Source: Reticulascus tulasneorum (Eukaryota; Ascomycota; Sordariomycetes; Glomerellales; Reticulascaceae). Taken from it: a DNA stretch of 64,000 nt. Location of the stretch: contig LSAX01000003.1 of the NCBI GenBank assembly GCA_001557505.1, positions 3,658,001 through 3,722,000 on the forward strand, in the 5' to 3' direction. A program made the translations under genes and the position numbers. Below the pieces are notes generated by a model, which worked only from the letters and a program-made list of their open reading frames with translations, made no database searches and was not told the origin of the DNA. This document shows, in pieces, positions 23,499 through 35,941 of this stretch; the stretch's first letter is position 1, and each line of letters begins with the position of its first letter.

Positions 23499-24662
23499 AC
23501 ATTGGGAGAAAGATACCGAACAGACGGCATGTCTCAGGGAGACCATGATTCTAGAATAGATACCAGCTGCGTAAAGTTGCTCGATACAAATTAGACATGT
23601 CTCTTAACATGACTTACACCGAAGGCTGACCTCGCATCGTGCCCATCACACATTGCGCCTTTTCCGAAGTGCACAACCCGAGGAAGACTATCTATTCTAA
23701 GACCCGGATCTTAACTTCCAAACACAGCTCTCGACCTCGAGAATCCCCTCAGTTCACGACCCAAGAATGCGTACCTCCTTCGACTTCCGTGTGATGATGG
23801 GCGCCGCTCGGTGACGTCGATTGTCTTGATGTGCCATGGCAAGGACCTATACGGACTGTGCGTCTTGAACCTTCGGACTCGACTCTCTATTGTCTTCATG
23901 ATATGACGCGTGGCTGACTGGGACTTGCATGTACATCTATGTCCGCATTTTCTTGCGTTTTGTTGTTTCCAATATGCCTGATTCATTGTTCCTTTCACGT
24001 CGATCCTCCAGATTTGAATTCTTCTCACAATCCTTACCAAAGCTATCATCCTTGATATGAAATGCTCCCGGCACATTGAATCCCAATCATGCTCTTTCAG
24101 CGCCATTGTCTCAAACCATCACAGGTCCCGCATTCTTCTTACCTTCCGCTGTCATAATGCCAGCTTCCACACTATGAACGCATCATGCCAAAACGGGCTG
24201 CCGCACTCACGTCCTGGAATCCTTAAACTTTCTTATCGTCGTCCAGAAATGATGGCAAAGGAGCAAAGGATGAGACAAGAGCACACGCAGAGAAGGGTCC
24301 GAGCTGTTATGAAGGTAAAATGCTGAAAATAGCCTGTCTTCAAGTCCAGTCTGGGGCCACCGCGACGGCGGCAGTCAGGCGAAAAATCCTGGGGCATTAG
24401 CATGGCACAGCAACACAAGTCCCATTGAAACTCTCAATCAAGTTCTTGACAAGTCTCTTTCGGCCCACCAGCCCTATGGGGTCCCTGCCGTAGATCTCGA
24501 CCAAATCAATGCGTGCTTCGACGCAGAAGGTGTGCAGCGTTCCATTATCCTGGGAATCCCATGTCCGTCCCGCAAAGACTGAACCAACACCAAACGCCTT
24601 GCCATGTACACACAGACAATCCCCTCCCTCTTCTGTCCCATCGCCAACCAAAAAAATATCGC
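23499..24662. other. Intergenic, no gene clearly supported
   Basis: The 3' side of the DUF829 gene and 3' side of the next minus-strand gene. Between about 24410 and 24580 both strands have open frames of coding-like composition, but neither has a convincing start or family match. Confidence 0.4.
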
Positions 24663-24974
24663 TCAGGTCCTTTGTCGCTTCCGTCTCCTCCTCGCCTCCT
24701 CCTCTTCATCCACCGCCTTCTCCTCGCCCCGTTTGCTCGGCACCTCGAATTCTACGCTCTCCTCCTCCATCCCACCGACCCCTTCGTCCTCCTCCGCACA
24801 TGTGTCGCATTCCTGGTCGAAGCTGTGCGTCTCCACCTGCACGCCGCGTTTGCACTCCCCAAAGGCGTCGTTGTTCTTGGCCTCCAGACACGACAGCCGT
24901 TGGCTCAGCTCGTCCCAGGTGAAGGACTCGCCGCAGCGGGTGCAGGAGCCGGTGTAGACGACCATGCGGCACAT
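24663..24974 (-). CDS. Small cysteine-containing acidic hypothetical protein (103 aa)
   Basis: A single exon with ATG at 24974. The N-terminal half has MCRMVVYTGSCTRCG, then SCLEAKN, GECKRG and CDTCAEED, giving two CxxC-type pairs that could hold zinc. The C-terminal half is very acidic, then ends in a basic run (ARRRRKRQRT) that could be a nuclear localisation signal. It resembles the small MC-starting Cys proteins found in many ascomycetes, like the one at 7913-8335, but the two are not obviously paralogous. No function is known. Confidence 0.5.
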   Translation of the reverse strand: MCRMVVYTGSCTRCGESFTWDELSQRLSCLEAKNNDAFGECKRGVQVETHSFDQECDTCAEEDEGVGGMEEESVEFEVPSKRGEEKAVDEEEEARRRRKRQRT

Positions 24975-27651
24975 GGCGTCCGATTCGATGTGCGTCTCTT
25001 GTGAAGGGAAGAGGAAGACGGGAAGGATGCGACGCGTGGAAACGGGAGGACTGGTGATTCGTAGTCAATTAGGCTATGCCATTCGTTCAGCTACCTTACG
25101 GATCAGAATCAGCGACGAGCTCGTGGCCTGGCCACGCACTTAGCGGTCCTACTAACCTATCCTAGAAGCCAACGAAACCCGAGTCGTGGAGCTGCGGTCC
25201 AAAGGCACAGGAGCTTATTCCGCAAACCTCACAAACGAAGGGTGGGCCGTCGAGCTTTCCTCGACGATTTCCAAACAACGAAAATGGATGGAATTGAATC
25301 CCAGAAGATGGCTAAAACTTTGTTTAAGGGAAGGGAGTTCCGCACGAGATGGAAACCCCCCAGAAAACCCCCGGCTTGACGAAGGCAACCCACCCCCCCA
25401 GCTCCGGAACTCTATCACCTCTCACATTTCCGTCCGCCCACCCGCACTCTGGTTCGAGGTGGGGGTGTCTCGTCCCACAAGACACGCACTCACAGCTTTA
25501 ATTTGGAAGCCCACCAGCCAGGGGGCTGGGGGCTTTGTGTGTCCTCTGCCTCTGCCTCTGCTTTTTGCCTTATTAATACGCCGCAGCCATTTCAATAACC
25601 CCCTTTGGTGCCCAGAAAAAAAAAAAAAAAAAGAATAAGCATTCGCTTCCGTGTGTCCTGATAAGCTGGAGCTCGCTCGTGGAGAAGCGGGTTGGAAACT
25701 AACTCCGCACTGACTCCCTCAGGGCCACTAGTTTGCCTGTCGTTTATTGTTGCAATTTGCGCAGTACGTGACGCTGGCTTGATCGGGCGAGACAACTTTC
25801 ATGCAATCGCAGCTGAGCAGCGAATTGGGTGGGGGGGGAGGTGGACATTGGTAACGCAATGTGGCGGCAGAAGCATGCCAGGCAGGACCTAGCTACCTAG
25901 AGTTTGCATGACCTTGAGTGCAGTATCGCACGTGTACGGGGGTGCCACTCGGCGATGGCTGATGGTGATCGCTTAGGGACTTGTGCCGGTTTGGGAAATC
26001 CACTCGTTTGCTTCGTCTCCTCTGCTCGCAGCAGTGGCTCGAATGCGCATCTAAACGGTCGGTGCCACTGCTCAATGAGATCCGTCATTCTTGACGTCGT
26101 GCCGAAGAATGAGCCTATTGGTGGCCACGCCTCAGTGTCGACATCACCACCTGCGCCTGTTGCGAGATACTCGCATTAGCTAAAGGCTAGACTGCTGCAG
26201 CCGAATGAATCAGATCAGCACCAACGGCCGGCTCAGCACATCCCCCCTCGCAGGCTCTCAGCTTAAGGTTCTCTTTAAAGTTCTCGCTTTCTGGTTTCAG
26301 CAAATCGCGAATTCCCCGGGAGCTACAGATTAATGCGCACTCCAATGCTAACGCAGAAACAACGAAACGGGTCCTATCGATGCTAAAGTCAAGCTTTTCC
26401 TACCGCGCATCGACCCACATATGTCCGTTCATAGGCAGGTCTGGATCTCGCCCCATAAGTTATGGCCTGTGCTGTGGAATGGCCCGCGATGCCACGTGTG
26501 GGTGGGTTGGGGGAATCCGGGCTGGTGCTGGACAGGACAGGGATTGATTCAAGTGGGGTGCTCGCGAAATGTCTTGTTATCATTACAGATCCTTTCGGCT
26601 TCAAACCTTCTAGGAACTGGTGCGGCTCAAATGGCGACTAAGGACAGAGGTAGTTGATTAGATGCCACAGTCAAAATTCATAGCCAATATGCTCGGAAAC
26701 AGACGAGGTCGGTTGGTTCAAAAACGGCTGCACAATTCCAAGACGACGAGTGTGTGCTCCTAACTCGAGATCGAGTCGGCAAAAGTCATTATGGCACTAC
26801 TTAGATAGATAGACATGCTTTTCCCTACCGTGGCCCAGATCCACTACAGTTCATCCTTCCACGGGGAGACTGTTTGTCGCGGAATACCAAGGGGAAATCC
26901 TGATATACACACACGCAAGAAACGACGAATGAAAACGAGGAAAACGAAGGGCCGAATAATGCCGAGGCGCGCCACCACGCATGCTAGAGGTCGGAATTGT
27001 CAACCAGGGTTTCAGTCCATGAGATCGTGAGGATGACGAGAGGCAATGCTTCGACACTTCAAGAAGGGCCAAAACGAAGAGAGACGTAACCACGCGAGCA
27101 TAGCGAGCGATCACGCACAAAAGTCCGTCGAGACAGCACTGTCAGCTTCCCATCACCAACGTGCGAAGCATGAATGGCACTCCAAAGCGAATATTGCAGC
27201 ATCCAGCATCGTCAAGAGCCCAAGTCACCATGCAGGATGAGTTGTCAGTTGTGAGTTGATCTGTTCAGGCACAAGCTCGAATATAGTGTCATGCGCTTCA
27301 CCATCATGTGCATTCGAAGTAGACACGCCATGAGCATGGCCAGAAAGGACGAGAGCGTCTCAGCGCGCCTGGATCTTCAAGTGGTGGTGAGAATCAGAGA
27401 TGAGTATCCTGGCGTGACTGTACCAAGTTGCCGGGTTTGTGTCCAGAGAAAAGAGAATGGTGTTGTACAGTTGTGGAGTCCCAAACAAGATGTCAAGGGT
27501 CGGGAAGGTGTCAAGGCCCACGAAGATCAGTGTGCAATATACGGCGGATCATTTGTATGTCAAGATGCGAGTCATCATGCCGAAACCAAGTCGAGTGATC
27601 AATCACATCACGCAAGCATGATTCCGAAGCTGCCGACATGCAACAGCGACC
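24975..27651. other. Intergenic, no gene recognised; contains a 17-nt A tract
   Basis: A 2.7-kb spacer. It includes a 17-nt A run at 25616-25632 and C-rich patches near 25360-25450. Open frames at 25186-25638 and 27291-27788 lack family features, and the second runs antisense into the KH-domain gene. Confidence 0.5.
25616..25632 (+). repeat. Homopolymer run of 17 A
   Basis: Seventeen consecutive A on the plus strand in intergenic DNA. It is a likely slippage site or nucleosome-excluding tract. Confidence 0.9.
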
Positions 27652-29561
27652 TTACGATGATCCAGGAGGCATCGAGGGTGCATCACCAGCGGCTTGGCCG
27701 CCACCCTGTTGCTGCTGGTATACGAGCGACTGATACCATAGTGCGAGGTAGTTCTGGTAACCACCATCTGGAGAGAGTTAGAAGATGACACAAAGGTTGT
27801 GGTGGCAGTGCCGACTTACATTGCGCATACGGATCCTCGCCGTTTGCTCCGAGGGGTTGTTGAGCAGCTGGTTGGTTAGCCGACCCTGCAGTGTTAGATG
27901 CCTGTTGGGAATAGCTTCTGTCATAGTCTTGATTATCATTTCGCCGACCACCACGGCCACCTCCGCCGCCGCCACCACCTCCGCCGCCTCCGCTGGCATT
28001 CTTTTGTCGCTGGATCATGTTAGAATGTGAACTAGAGAGACGAAGTGTTGGGAGGCTTCGACTTACCACTGCATCGACCTTGTCCTCGATGGCCTGCTTG
28101 GCACGCACGATGCTATCGCGGCTGCCAATGAGAGCAATCTCTCGTTGTACCTCACCAGGGCCCGATGACTGAGCAACATTGATCTTGCAGCCCGTGACGT
28201 TCTGCATTTCTCGGATTGTCTCGCCACCTTTGCCGATAATCATACCAACTGCTTCAGACGGTACATAGATAGCATCGTTGATCTTGTCAGGCCCACCGGC
28301 GCCAGCATCCCGCTGGTGAATGCCGTCATGCTTGGGTGGCTTCTTTGCTGCTGGTTGGCCATCGTTGCGGCTGTCGCTCTCGACAATCTCCATGATTGCC
28401 TCTTTCGCTTGGGCGGCCGCCTCTCGGGAGCCGATGAGGTTGACGGGCCGCAGTCCGTTGATACTCTTGGATTCGCCAACAATGTTAATGTGACAGCCAG
28501 TCCTCTCCTGAAGGTCGCGGATTGTTTCCCCTCCGCGACCAATGATGAGTCCGACTGTACGATCTGGAACCATAATCTGCATGATATCTTCTCCTTCTCT
28601 GAGAGTAGCGGCACCTCCATGGCTATCATCCCGAGGTGGCTTGCTTGCTGGAGCTCCACGATTGACGGTGCTCATGCCGCTATCGTCGATGATGCGGTTG
28701 ATGGCTGCCTTGACCTCATTGCGACCGGCTCTGGGGCCAGATATTTTGCACTGGCGATAGGGGCCGCCATCAGCGGAGGCTAGGAACTGGACTCTGCAGG
28801 ATGTTTCTGATTCGATGCGTCGCAAGTTCTCACCCTGACGGCCAATGATCAACCCAACCAGACTTGATTCGATCTGGATGGTCTCAGAGTTGTCGTCACC
28901 ACCACTGGCTCTCAGTGGGGACCGAGCTCTCGCTGGAGCACCACCACTTGCGCCACGGGGAGAGAAGGGTCGTCCGCGCGGGACCGGGGAGTAGGACCGC
29001 TCGCGCGCAGTAAAATCGCGCGGCGGGGCACGATCTTCTCTGCGCTCATCTCTGTAAGGGTTGAAGTTGTCCCGAAATTGATCGCGGCGGGATGGTGGAG
29101 AGCGCGATCTAGAGTCTCGTCTATAAGCTCGGGGATCGCCCCGGGAAGGTTCGTTCGAGTAAACAATGGGCCGGTCATACGGGACGGCGCCTTTCTCAGC
29201 GGCGAATGCTTTAGCCTGGGCGATGGCATCGGCAATGCTTACAGTGCCTGAGTTGACAGGCCGGATGGAGCTGAGATCGAGATTGCCGCTTGATGAAGGT
29301 TGGGGAAGTCCATAGCCACCGCTAACGCCGTATTGAGGAAGTCCTTGTGGCATCGGTTGGTACGAAGGAGGTTGACTGCCTGGAGGGGGAGGATATGAGG
29401 GCGGCATGCCTGGTTGGCCCTGGTTCGGTGTTGATGAAGGGCCTCTTTGCGCAGCTACAAGTCGTACGCATCAGTTCCTTGTCGCACAGTGGAATAGTCT
29501 GTCTCGGCTACTTACCTAATGCAGCCAGGATCGATGAAATGTCACGCGGTGGCTCCGCCAT
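27652..29561 (-). CDS. RNA-binding protein with three KH domains (FUBP/KSRP-like)
   Basis: Four exons (29516-29561, 28067-29454, 27820-28009, 27767 to 27652) give 579 aa. The short first exon MAEPPRDISSILAAL is joined to a Pro/Gly/Gln-rich and RS-like N-terminus. Three KH domains follow, each with its GxxG loop: LVGLIIGRQGENLRRI, TVGLIIGRGGETIRDL and AVGMIIGKGGETIREM. A run of about twelve glycines with RGGRR then forms an RGG-type region, and the tail ends in a tyrosine-rich YQNYLALWYQSLVYQQQ resembling the C-terminal YXXW motifs of FUBP/KSRP proteins. The expected role is sequence-specific binding of mRNA or single-stranded DNA in post-transcriptional control, in nucleus or cytoplasm. Targets are unknown. 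Confidence 0.92.
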
Positions 29562-32500
29562 CGTGTTGGCTCGTTGTTTTGTGGATATGGGAAAGCTACT
29601 GTGTCCTGTCTGATTTTGATATGGGCAAGAACTTCGCGAAAAGCCCAGTGCGATTACTATTCCAACCTTTGCGTCAAGCACTCAAGAAACACCAAGGAGC
29701 AGAGGGTGATTTCTGGCAAGCTTGCTTGTGACAGAACAAGAGCAGTCACGGTTGTGAGGAACAGGAAGTGTCGTGTGAGTCGATATAGTTGAGAGAAGTG
29801 GCACGCGCATGAAGAACAAGAAGTCGATGGATGAATATGAAATGGAGGACAAGGGAGAGTCTTGGCTGCTGTCAACAAGGTTAGAGAATTCGGATTCACC
29901 GCCTGCCAGATGTAGCAGAGGCAGCCGAGGGCACGAGGCATGAGGCACGTGACGTGACTACAGTATGAAATTCCATTGTACGGCGTTTTGCACGGTGCGA
30001 CAAACAATGGAGTAAAACCAGCATTGGCTAAGCATGCTAGATCGCCTATGCGAAATGTTGGCGGACTTGTGAACGATATTGGGAGCTTTATTAGCTGGAA
30101 GTTTGATCCTAGAGTAGGGGTATCTCTCGAAGACCAGATACCTTAGATATCTGGGGACAAGGTCGAATTCATCGTCCTTCCTTCAAAGACTGCCAAAAAC
30201 CATTCACCAAGTCAGCCTTTGTAGCAGAGGCAGCCACTCACTCGAGCCTTGAGAAGCAGGCTTGATAGCCTACACTTACACTTGTAGCTACAACACGACG
30301 GGCGTAAAACTCAGAGCTGGGATAGGGAATGTGCTCTTGCTTCCTAGAGTCTCTCTGTGGCCCTCGCATTAGACAGGTTGATGCGGTCATCCCCTAATTA
30401 ACCTATGGACAGCTTAAATCGTCACATGCTGCTACCTGGGGGCATCAGGCGGACGTATAAACGTTCCTGACTCACCGCATACCCAGAATATGCCCGAAGT
30501 CAAAGATGGAGATCCTGTAAGGGATTTTCAAGTTTCAGACCCGATGTTGTATGTCACCTCGGGCATATGATTGAACACCTTCACACAGATTCAGGTGCCG
30601 AAGACGGGATGAAGGATGAGGTTTGCGGCGCCAAACACACGAAAATACATGAGACAGCTTACATCGGGAAATGACATGGATTTTTCGACAACTTGGTCCA
30701 GTCTTTCAACAATGGATTCTGATGCCGGACTCCTTGACACTTTTAACAGAGATTTAGGGCGCACTCGTTTCTCATCTATGGATCTCTCACGATCTAAATT
30801 CGTGTGGTGTTTTGTTAAGCGCTCATCAGTTGTCAGACTGGAGCTACATTAGGAACGTCGCAGCTTCCGCTAATTTTTAGTAAGGGTGCAGAACCCCTTC
30901 CCAGTGGAAGGGATGGGCAGAAGCGCTAGAGCCTTTCGTAGCCGTGGGTTAGCGAAACCCAATCAATTCGGACGCTGTGGCAAACATGAGACGGCGGAGG
31001 CACCCGCTGAAAGATTTACTGGTAGGCAGTAGGCACGCTAGCACGGGTGCCTCGCTGCTAAAGTTCCCTTTACCTTATTTTAGTTGCTTAGGTGCTTGAT
31101 GGACCCCTGCGTTCGGGTGCCTTTGGACCAAGTTCAATTGCTTGTCGCCTGTGTGGACATGGGAACAGACTTCCACGAATCCCACTCCCCATCGTCTTCA
31201 GACGACAATAGTTGGAAGGCACTGCCCCAAAGTCGGGAAGACAAGGAAAAACTCGGACATATATCCGTCTAGGTAGATTGTGGAGAGTGACTCGCAGTGA
31301 GTGGAAATTCAAGTCTGTTTTGCTGATTGATGAACCTCATTTGGGACATTCCACGTTGACGATGATCCGTTATCGTTCCTGTCGGCAAACAGGTTTTCTG
31401 GTCACTTGGGCCAAGTGGCGTTGCTTGGCACTGATCATCGCTGCTGGACCCTTTCCTGACAGCACCACCGCACCCACCAGCGCACCTGGCTAGTGGCTGA
31501 TTACTTCGTACAGGTGCCTTATCCTGCTAACCGTAGGCTACCTAGCTTATTAGCCCAGGTTACCCTTTACGGCGGGGTCAGCCGGCCCTACAGGTAGGTG
31601 GCGTCTGGACACAGCGATTGGATGACGGCGTCCAGAGGCTAAGCTGTCCCCTGGCAACCCCAGCCAATCTTTTCCTGATTCCATGACGATCGGTTCCTGC
31701 TTCTCTGCACGCGTCTGCTCTTCCCCCAGTCACAACCACTCACCATGACCCTCCGTGCAGATTCCCCGGGCTCCAGACCACCGCGGTGGTGGCTCCAGAA
31801 CAGCTACGACAGGCTTGCACAGCCACCGACACCTCTGGTGGCCTGACTGAGGACGACTGGGAAGCGGAGTGGGAGGTGACCCCCCTGGTGTGCGAATGGC
31901 GTCAGTGTGCATTCCTGATTCCGTTGCTGTGAATCAAGACGGACCTATGGAGATGAGCCTAGATAAATGCTGCCCACATTTCGTCGCCCTCCGATGGCGA
32001 ACTTTTGGAAAAGATGGGCACCATTCAACTTTACAATTCACTCCTGTGGTGTCCCCTTGCAGCAAGTGTCCAAGCCAAGCTCGAGTAGTATATCAAACAA
32101 GTTCGCCCCATTCACGACCTCGTCGAGTTTGAGGCTTTGTGATATCCCGCTCACCCACAACTTGCGCAAGTATCTTCCCTACAACAAGGAGCTCTATACA
32201 CGAAACCCTCCCTCCCACCAGGCCACCATCTCAGCCTTATTACAAATTCTATTCAAGGACCAAGGCCATACCAGATCGAACCGGCTACCTCAATCTCCCG
32301 CAATATCGCTTTTCCTCAGCATAGTTTGGGCAGCCGCTCTTACAGACCCCGGACAAAGGAAACGGTTGGCTGGGAGTTGTCGTGAGGCGCGCTTAACAGA
32401 CCACACCAAGCGCAAACTCACCGACGCTGAGAAACGAAACAAAGAGTCGACTCGTTTCTAATTTCAATCGACGCCTGCCTTGAAGGCCATTAATTGGCTT

Positions 32501-32927
32501 TTCTTCCCCGTCGGCTACCCTTTCGGGTGAATCAGGTACGTTGACTCTTTGTCGCTGTCGCATTGATTCCTCTCGCGGCTCGTCCTTTTTATTGTCTCTT
32601 ACACCCGCTCCCCCATTCACACAAGCGCATTTCCATTGTCCTCCTCATCTCTCCCCATTCACAACTGCCCAGCATGAATTCATAGAAGGTCTTGTTCAAA
32701 GTTTGCCATTGACGAGTTTCCTTTGTCTTTCTCTTTTTTCTTATTCTCTATTGTTTCATTAAACCCTAATATCATAACCCTTCTTCTCTCTTACACCTAA
32801 TCGGCTGTGCCCAATTCTCTGTCCCGCTCTCGAACCTCGATATTTTCATCTTTCTCACTTCAACTACAAATTTTCTCTATTTTCTAGAGCTGGACTAAGA
32901 AATACTTTCAAAACGGATAGACTCAAG
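29562..32927. other. Divergent intergenic region of 3.4 kb, no gene recognised
   Basis: This lies between the starts of the KH-domain gene (minus) and PRM1 (plus). Open frames such as 31967-32461 have no family features and sit in the PRM1 leader region. The stretch 31000-31600 is rich in short TAGG/CCTA repeats common in ascomycete spacers. Confidence 0.5.
32470..32880 (+). promoter_or_regulatory. Pyrimidine-rich leader/promoter of PRM1
   Basis: About 400 nt immediately before the PRM1 ATG is strongly CT-rich on the plus strand (long CTTTTTTCTTATTCTC-like runs). Such CT tracts are common just upstream of transcription starts of well-expressed fungal genes. Assignment to this role is inference. 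Confidence 0.5.
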
Positions 32928-35111
32928 ATGTTTTCCTCACGGAAACATAACGAAAAGGCCTACCCGGTCGTCCCTGACTCCCTCAGGTCGGACTCGGTCG
33001 AGATGACGGACTTTAGAAAGCTCCAGCAAGCTCGAGCCGACACCGCGCCATACCTTACACCTTACCTTAGTCTCAGATCTAGACTCTCGCAAATATGGAT
33101 CAACCGATGGACCGTCCTGCTTCTGCTGGTCCTGGTTCGCGTTCTTATACTGGTCACTAGCCTCAACGAAAACATTGGGGACGCAAAGGTGAAAGCTCTC
33201 TCGGCATGCACCAAGGTTGAGGATATTGGTAGTGCCATGGCATCCATGCCGCATTACCTCTCGGTTGGTGTTAATGAGCTTTCTGCTTCAGGCATCGAGA
33301 AAGCTGTCGAAGGCATGGTTTCCATGCTTGAACTCGTAATCACGGGTGTGCAGAGTCTCATCATCTTCGTCATCAACATGTTGACATCGATGTACACGTG
33401 CCTCATCACGGCTTTCATCCACGGCGGCCTCGATGTTGCAGCCGACGTGACGAAGAAAATTACTGAAGCGATGAACAAGGCAGTCGGCGCTATCACCAAC
33501 ACCTTGGAAGAGGACGCCAATAAGATCCAAGGCAACATCAACAGCTTCGCAGACGCCATTGAAGATTCCATCTTCGGCTCCGTCATCCCAGACATTCCGA
33601 AGGTTGACTTGTCCGGTCCCATTGGTGATCTGCGCAATGTCAAGATCGATACGAACGGCTTTGTTTCCGACCTCAACCAGCTCAACGACGATCTTCCTAC
33701 CTTTGAAGAGGTGCAGAACTTTACGGAAGCCGCCATCTCCTTCCCGTTCAACATTCTCAAGACAGCCATCAGAGATGGCTTCGCTGGCTACTCCTTTGAT
33801 CGATCAGTCTTCCCTGTTGCGCAGAAACAGCAGCTCACCTTCTGCTCCAACAACAATATCATCAATGACTTTTTCGCCAACCTCTGGGATTTGATCCGCA
33901 AGGCTAAAATCATCTTTATTGTGGTTATCTCGGTCCTTGCCGTGCTGGCAATCGTGCCGATGGGATGGCTCGAGATCAAGCGGTGGAGAAAACAACAAAG
34001 GCACGCATCTATACTGGCTAAGAACCAGTACGATTCGATGGACGTCGTCTACATTGCTTCTCGACCGATGACCGCCACTTGGGGCATTAAGCTTGCTTCC
34101 AGGTTCAAGGGCAAGCGGCAGATCCTCGTCCGCTGGTGTATTGCGTACGCCACTTCTCTTCCAGCAATGTTCGTGCTCTCGCTCGCCATTGCCGGCTTCT
34201 TCTCTTGCCTCTGTCAATTCATATTATTGAAGGCCATCGAGCGAGAGGTTCCTGCCTTGGCATCTCAAGTTGGAAATTTCGCCGAGGAGGTCGTCAGCAC
34301 TCTCGAGGCAGTCTCAGTTGGATGGGCAGCGGATGCCAACGGTGTCGTCAACTCAATCAGTGACGAGATCAACAACGACCTCCTTGGGTACGTCACGAAT
34401 GCCACATCGGCTGTCAATGACACGCTGGATACCTTCACCAGGACGATGACTACTGGCCTCGAGACAGTCTTTAATGGCACCATCCTGATCAACCCAATTA
34501 AGGATGTTGTTCGATGTACTATCGGCTTGAAGGTCGAGGCGGTCCAGAAGGGCCTTACCTGGGTTCACGACCAAGCGCACGTCACGTTCCCTCAGTTCGC
34601 CAATGACACCTTCAGTCTTGGTGCTGCCGATTCGATCTCCGGTGACTCTGATCTCACAACCTTCTTGGCAACCCCATCAACTGTTACCACTGACGAAGTT
34701 ACTGGAGCCATAAAGCATGTTACCGACATGTTGCACAACAGCATTGTCCAAGAGGCCCTCATTTCCACTGGAATACTTCTCGTCTACGTCATTATCGTTC
34801 TCATTGGTGTTGTCCGTGCTCTCGTGGGCATGGCAACCCCTGACAAAGGACGAGCCGAGGGTGGAATGCGATTCACTGGCGAAGAACGCCCGCCTCTCAG
34901 CCCTAGAAGTGCCGAGAGAGCGGCCAGCGACGATAACGTTCGTTTCCCTCAATTTGGCAGCGATCACTCAGCAGTAGAGGACGACCACTACGCCAGTGAA
35001 GCGCATGACGAAAAGAGGGTGCATGCGGTGCAGGGTGGCAAGGCGAGACCAATGGAAGGCCATGTGCGAAGCAGCTCTTACGGGCGATTTGACACTGCGA
35101 ACAAAATCTAA
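32928..35111 (+). CDS. PRM1: Plasma membrane fusion protein Prm1
   Basis: A single exon of 727 aa. The N-terminal motif APYLTPYLSLRSRLSQIWIN matches fungal Prm1. Hydrophobic segments lie near residues 61-80, 130-165, 327-348, 405-440 and 605-630, separated by long extracellular loops that carry N-glycosylation sequons and conserved Cys residues (SACTK, TFCSNN, VVRCTIG). This is the usual multi-span topology and length. Prm1 works at contact sites in plasma-membrane fusion during mating and, in filamentous fungi, hyphal or germling fusion. The last 90 residues are a polar cytoplasmic tail. The gene has no neighbours of related function here. Confidence 0.95.
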   Translation: MFSSRKHNEKAYPVVPDSLRSDSVEMTDFRKLQQARADTAPYLTPYLSLRSRLSQIWINRWTVLLLLVLVRVLILVTSLNENIGDAKVKALSACTKVEDIGSAMASMPHYLSVGVNELSASGIEKAVEGMVSMLELVITGVQSLIIFVINMLTSMYTCLITAFIHGGLDVAADVTKKITEAMNKAVGAITNTLEEDANKIQGNINSFADAIEDSIFGSVIPDIPKVDLSGPIGDLRNVKIDTNGFVSDLNQLNDDLPTFEEVQNFTEAAISFPFNILKTAIRDGFAGYSFDRSVFPVAQKQQLTFCSNNNIINDFFANLWDLIRKAKIIFIVVISVLAVLAIVPMGWLEIKRWRKQQRHASILAKNQYDSMDVVYIASRPMTATWGIKLASRFKGKRQILVRWCIAYATSLPAMFVLSLAIAGFFSCLCQFILLKAIEREVPALASQVGNFAEEVVSTLEAVSVGWAADANGVVNSISDEINNDLLGYVTNATSAVNDTLDTFTRTMTTGLETVFNGTILINPIKDVVRCTIGLKVEAVQKGLTWVHDQAHVTFPQFANDTFSLGAADSISGDSDLTTFLATPSTVTTDEVTGAIKHVTDMLHNSIVQEALISTGILLVYVIIVLIGVVRALVGMATPDKGRAEGGMRFTGEERPPLSPRSAERAASDDNVRFPQFGSDHSAVEDDHYASEAHDEKRVHAVQGGKARPMEGHVRSSSYGRFDTANKI

Positions 35112-35941
35112 ATATGACCACAAAAAAAAAGCAACAGGTTTAACGGCCTAAATACTCTGGCCATGGCTGGACCGACGCCGAGAGATACACTCATTCGCAA
35201 AACAGGTCTGGGCACTCTTAATAGGAGGAGGTCTTGGGATAGACGGCGTTTGCTCGATTTAATCATTCGGGAAGGGATGTCAATGATACCAAACGGCACA
35301 AGGGCCGAGAGTTTTTCGTTTCTATAGTTTTTGAGTCATCTTGTCTGATTCGTCACCAAAGACGACATTTTGGTTGTAGCCTGCAAGATCACGACGTACA
35401 TAGGTCCTAGATTGACATCCGCTACAGCGAGACTGAATATACTGCGGGCTACTACTTCTACACTGGACTCTACTTCTGTGAATAATCCGTGCTGTAATTG
35501 GACATCAGTAACCTACATGGGTGGCTTTCCTTCGCGCATCTCGGCAGAAGCGTTGGACTGTTGGACGGATTGGCCGGGATCGAGAAAGTGAAGTTGACTA
35601 ATTACCGTTTTCGGTAGCTCCGCCCTAGCTCGCCTCGATTTCGTTAGCGAAGAATGAACTCCGCCAATGACTCTGATAAATGGGGCTGGGCCGGCAAATC
35701 TGGGCATCTGGGGTCCAGTGCAATGTAGTGCACTTTTGCCCGGCATCGGTGAGTGGCAAGTTCGTAGTGGCTGCGACCAGCGATAAAATTCCAGCAAAAA
35801 TGCCAGTGGCTCGAAGAGCGAGCTCCGACAAGCTCTGGATTGTCCGCCTTGTTGCATATAAAGAAGCTCCCTCTGCCTCTGCTTTCCCTCCTTTCCATAA
35901 TCCAAACCTATTCTCGACCTAATTGATTTACTCTCGACATC
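35112..35941. other. Intergenic region, promoter of the tryptophan synthase gene
   Basis: The 3' end of PRM1 and the upstream region of tryptophan synthase. A minus-strand frame crossing into the tryptophan synthase first exon is not supported. No other gene was seen. Confidence 0.5.

Noticed and set aside
24410..24580. Open frames on both strands downstream of the small Cys protein
   Set aside because: Composition looks coding on both strands, but there is no ATG start in a sensible place and no family match.
27291..27788. 165-codon plus-strand frame
   Set aside because: It is antisense to the 3' exons and 3' region of the KH-domain gene, with no recognisable features.
31967..32461. 164-codon frame upstream of PRM1
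   Set aside because: No domain or codon-like regularity; it lies in the probable promoter or leader of PRM1.
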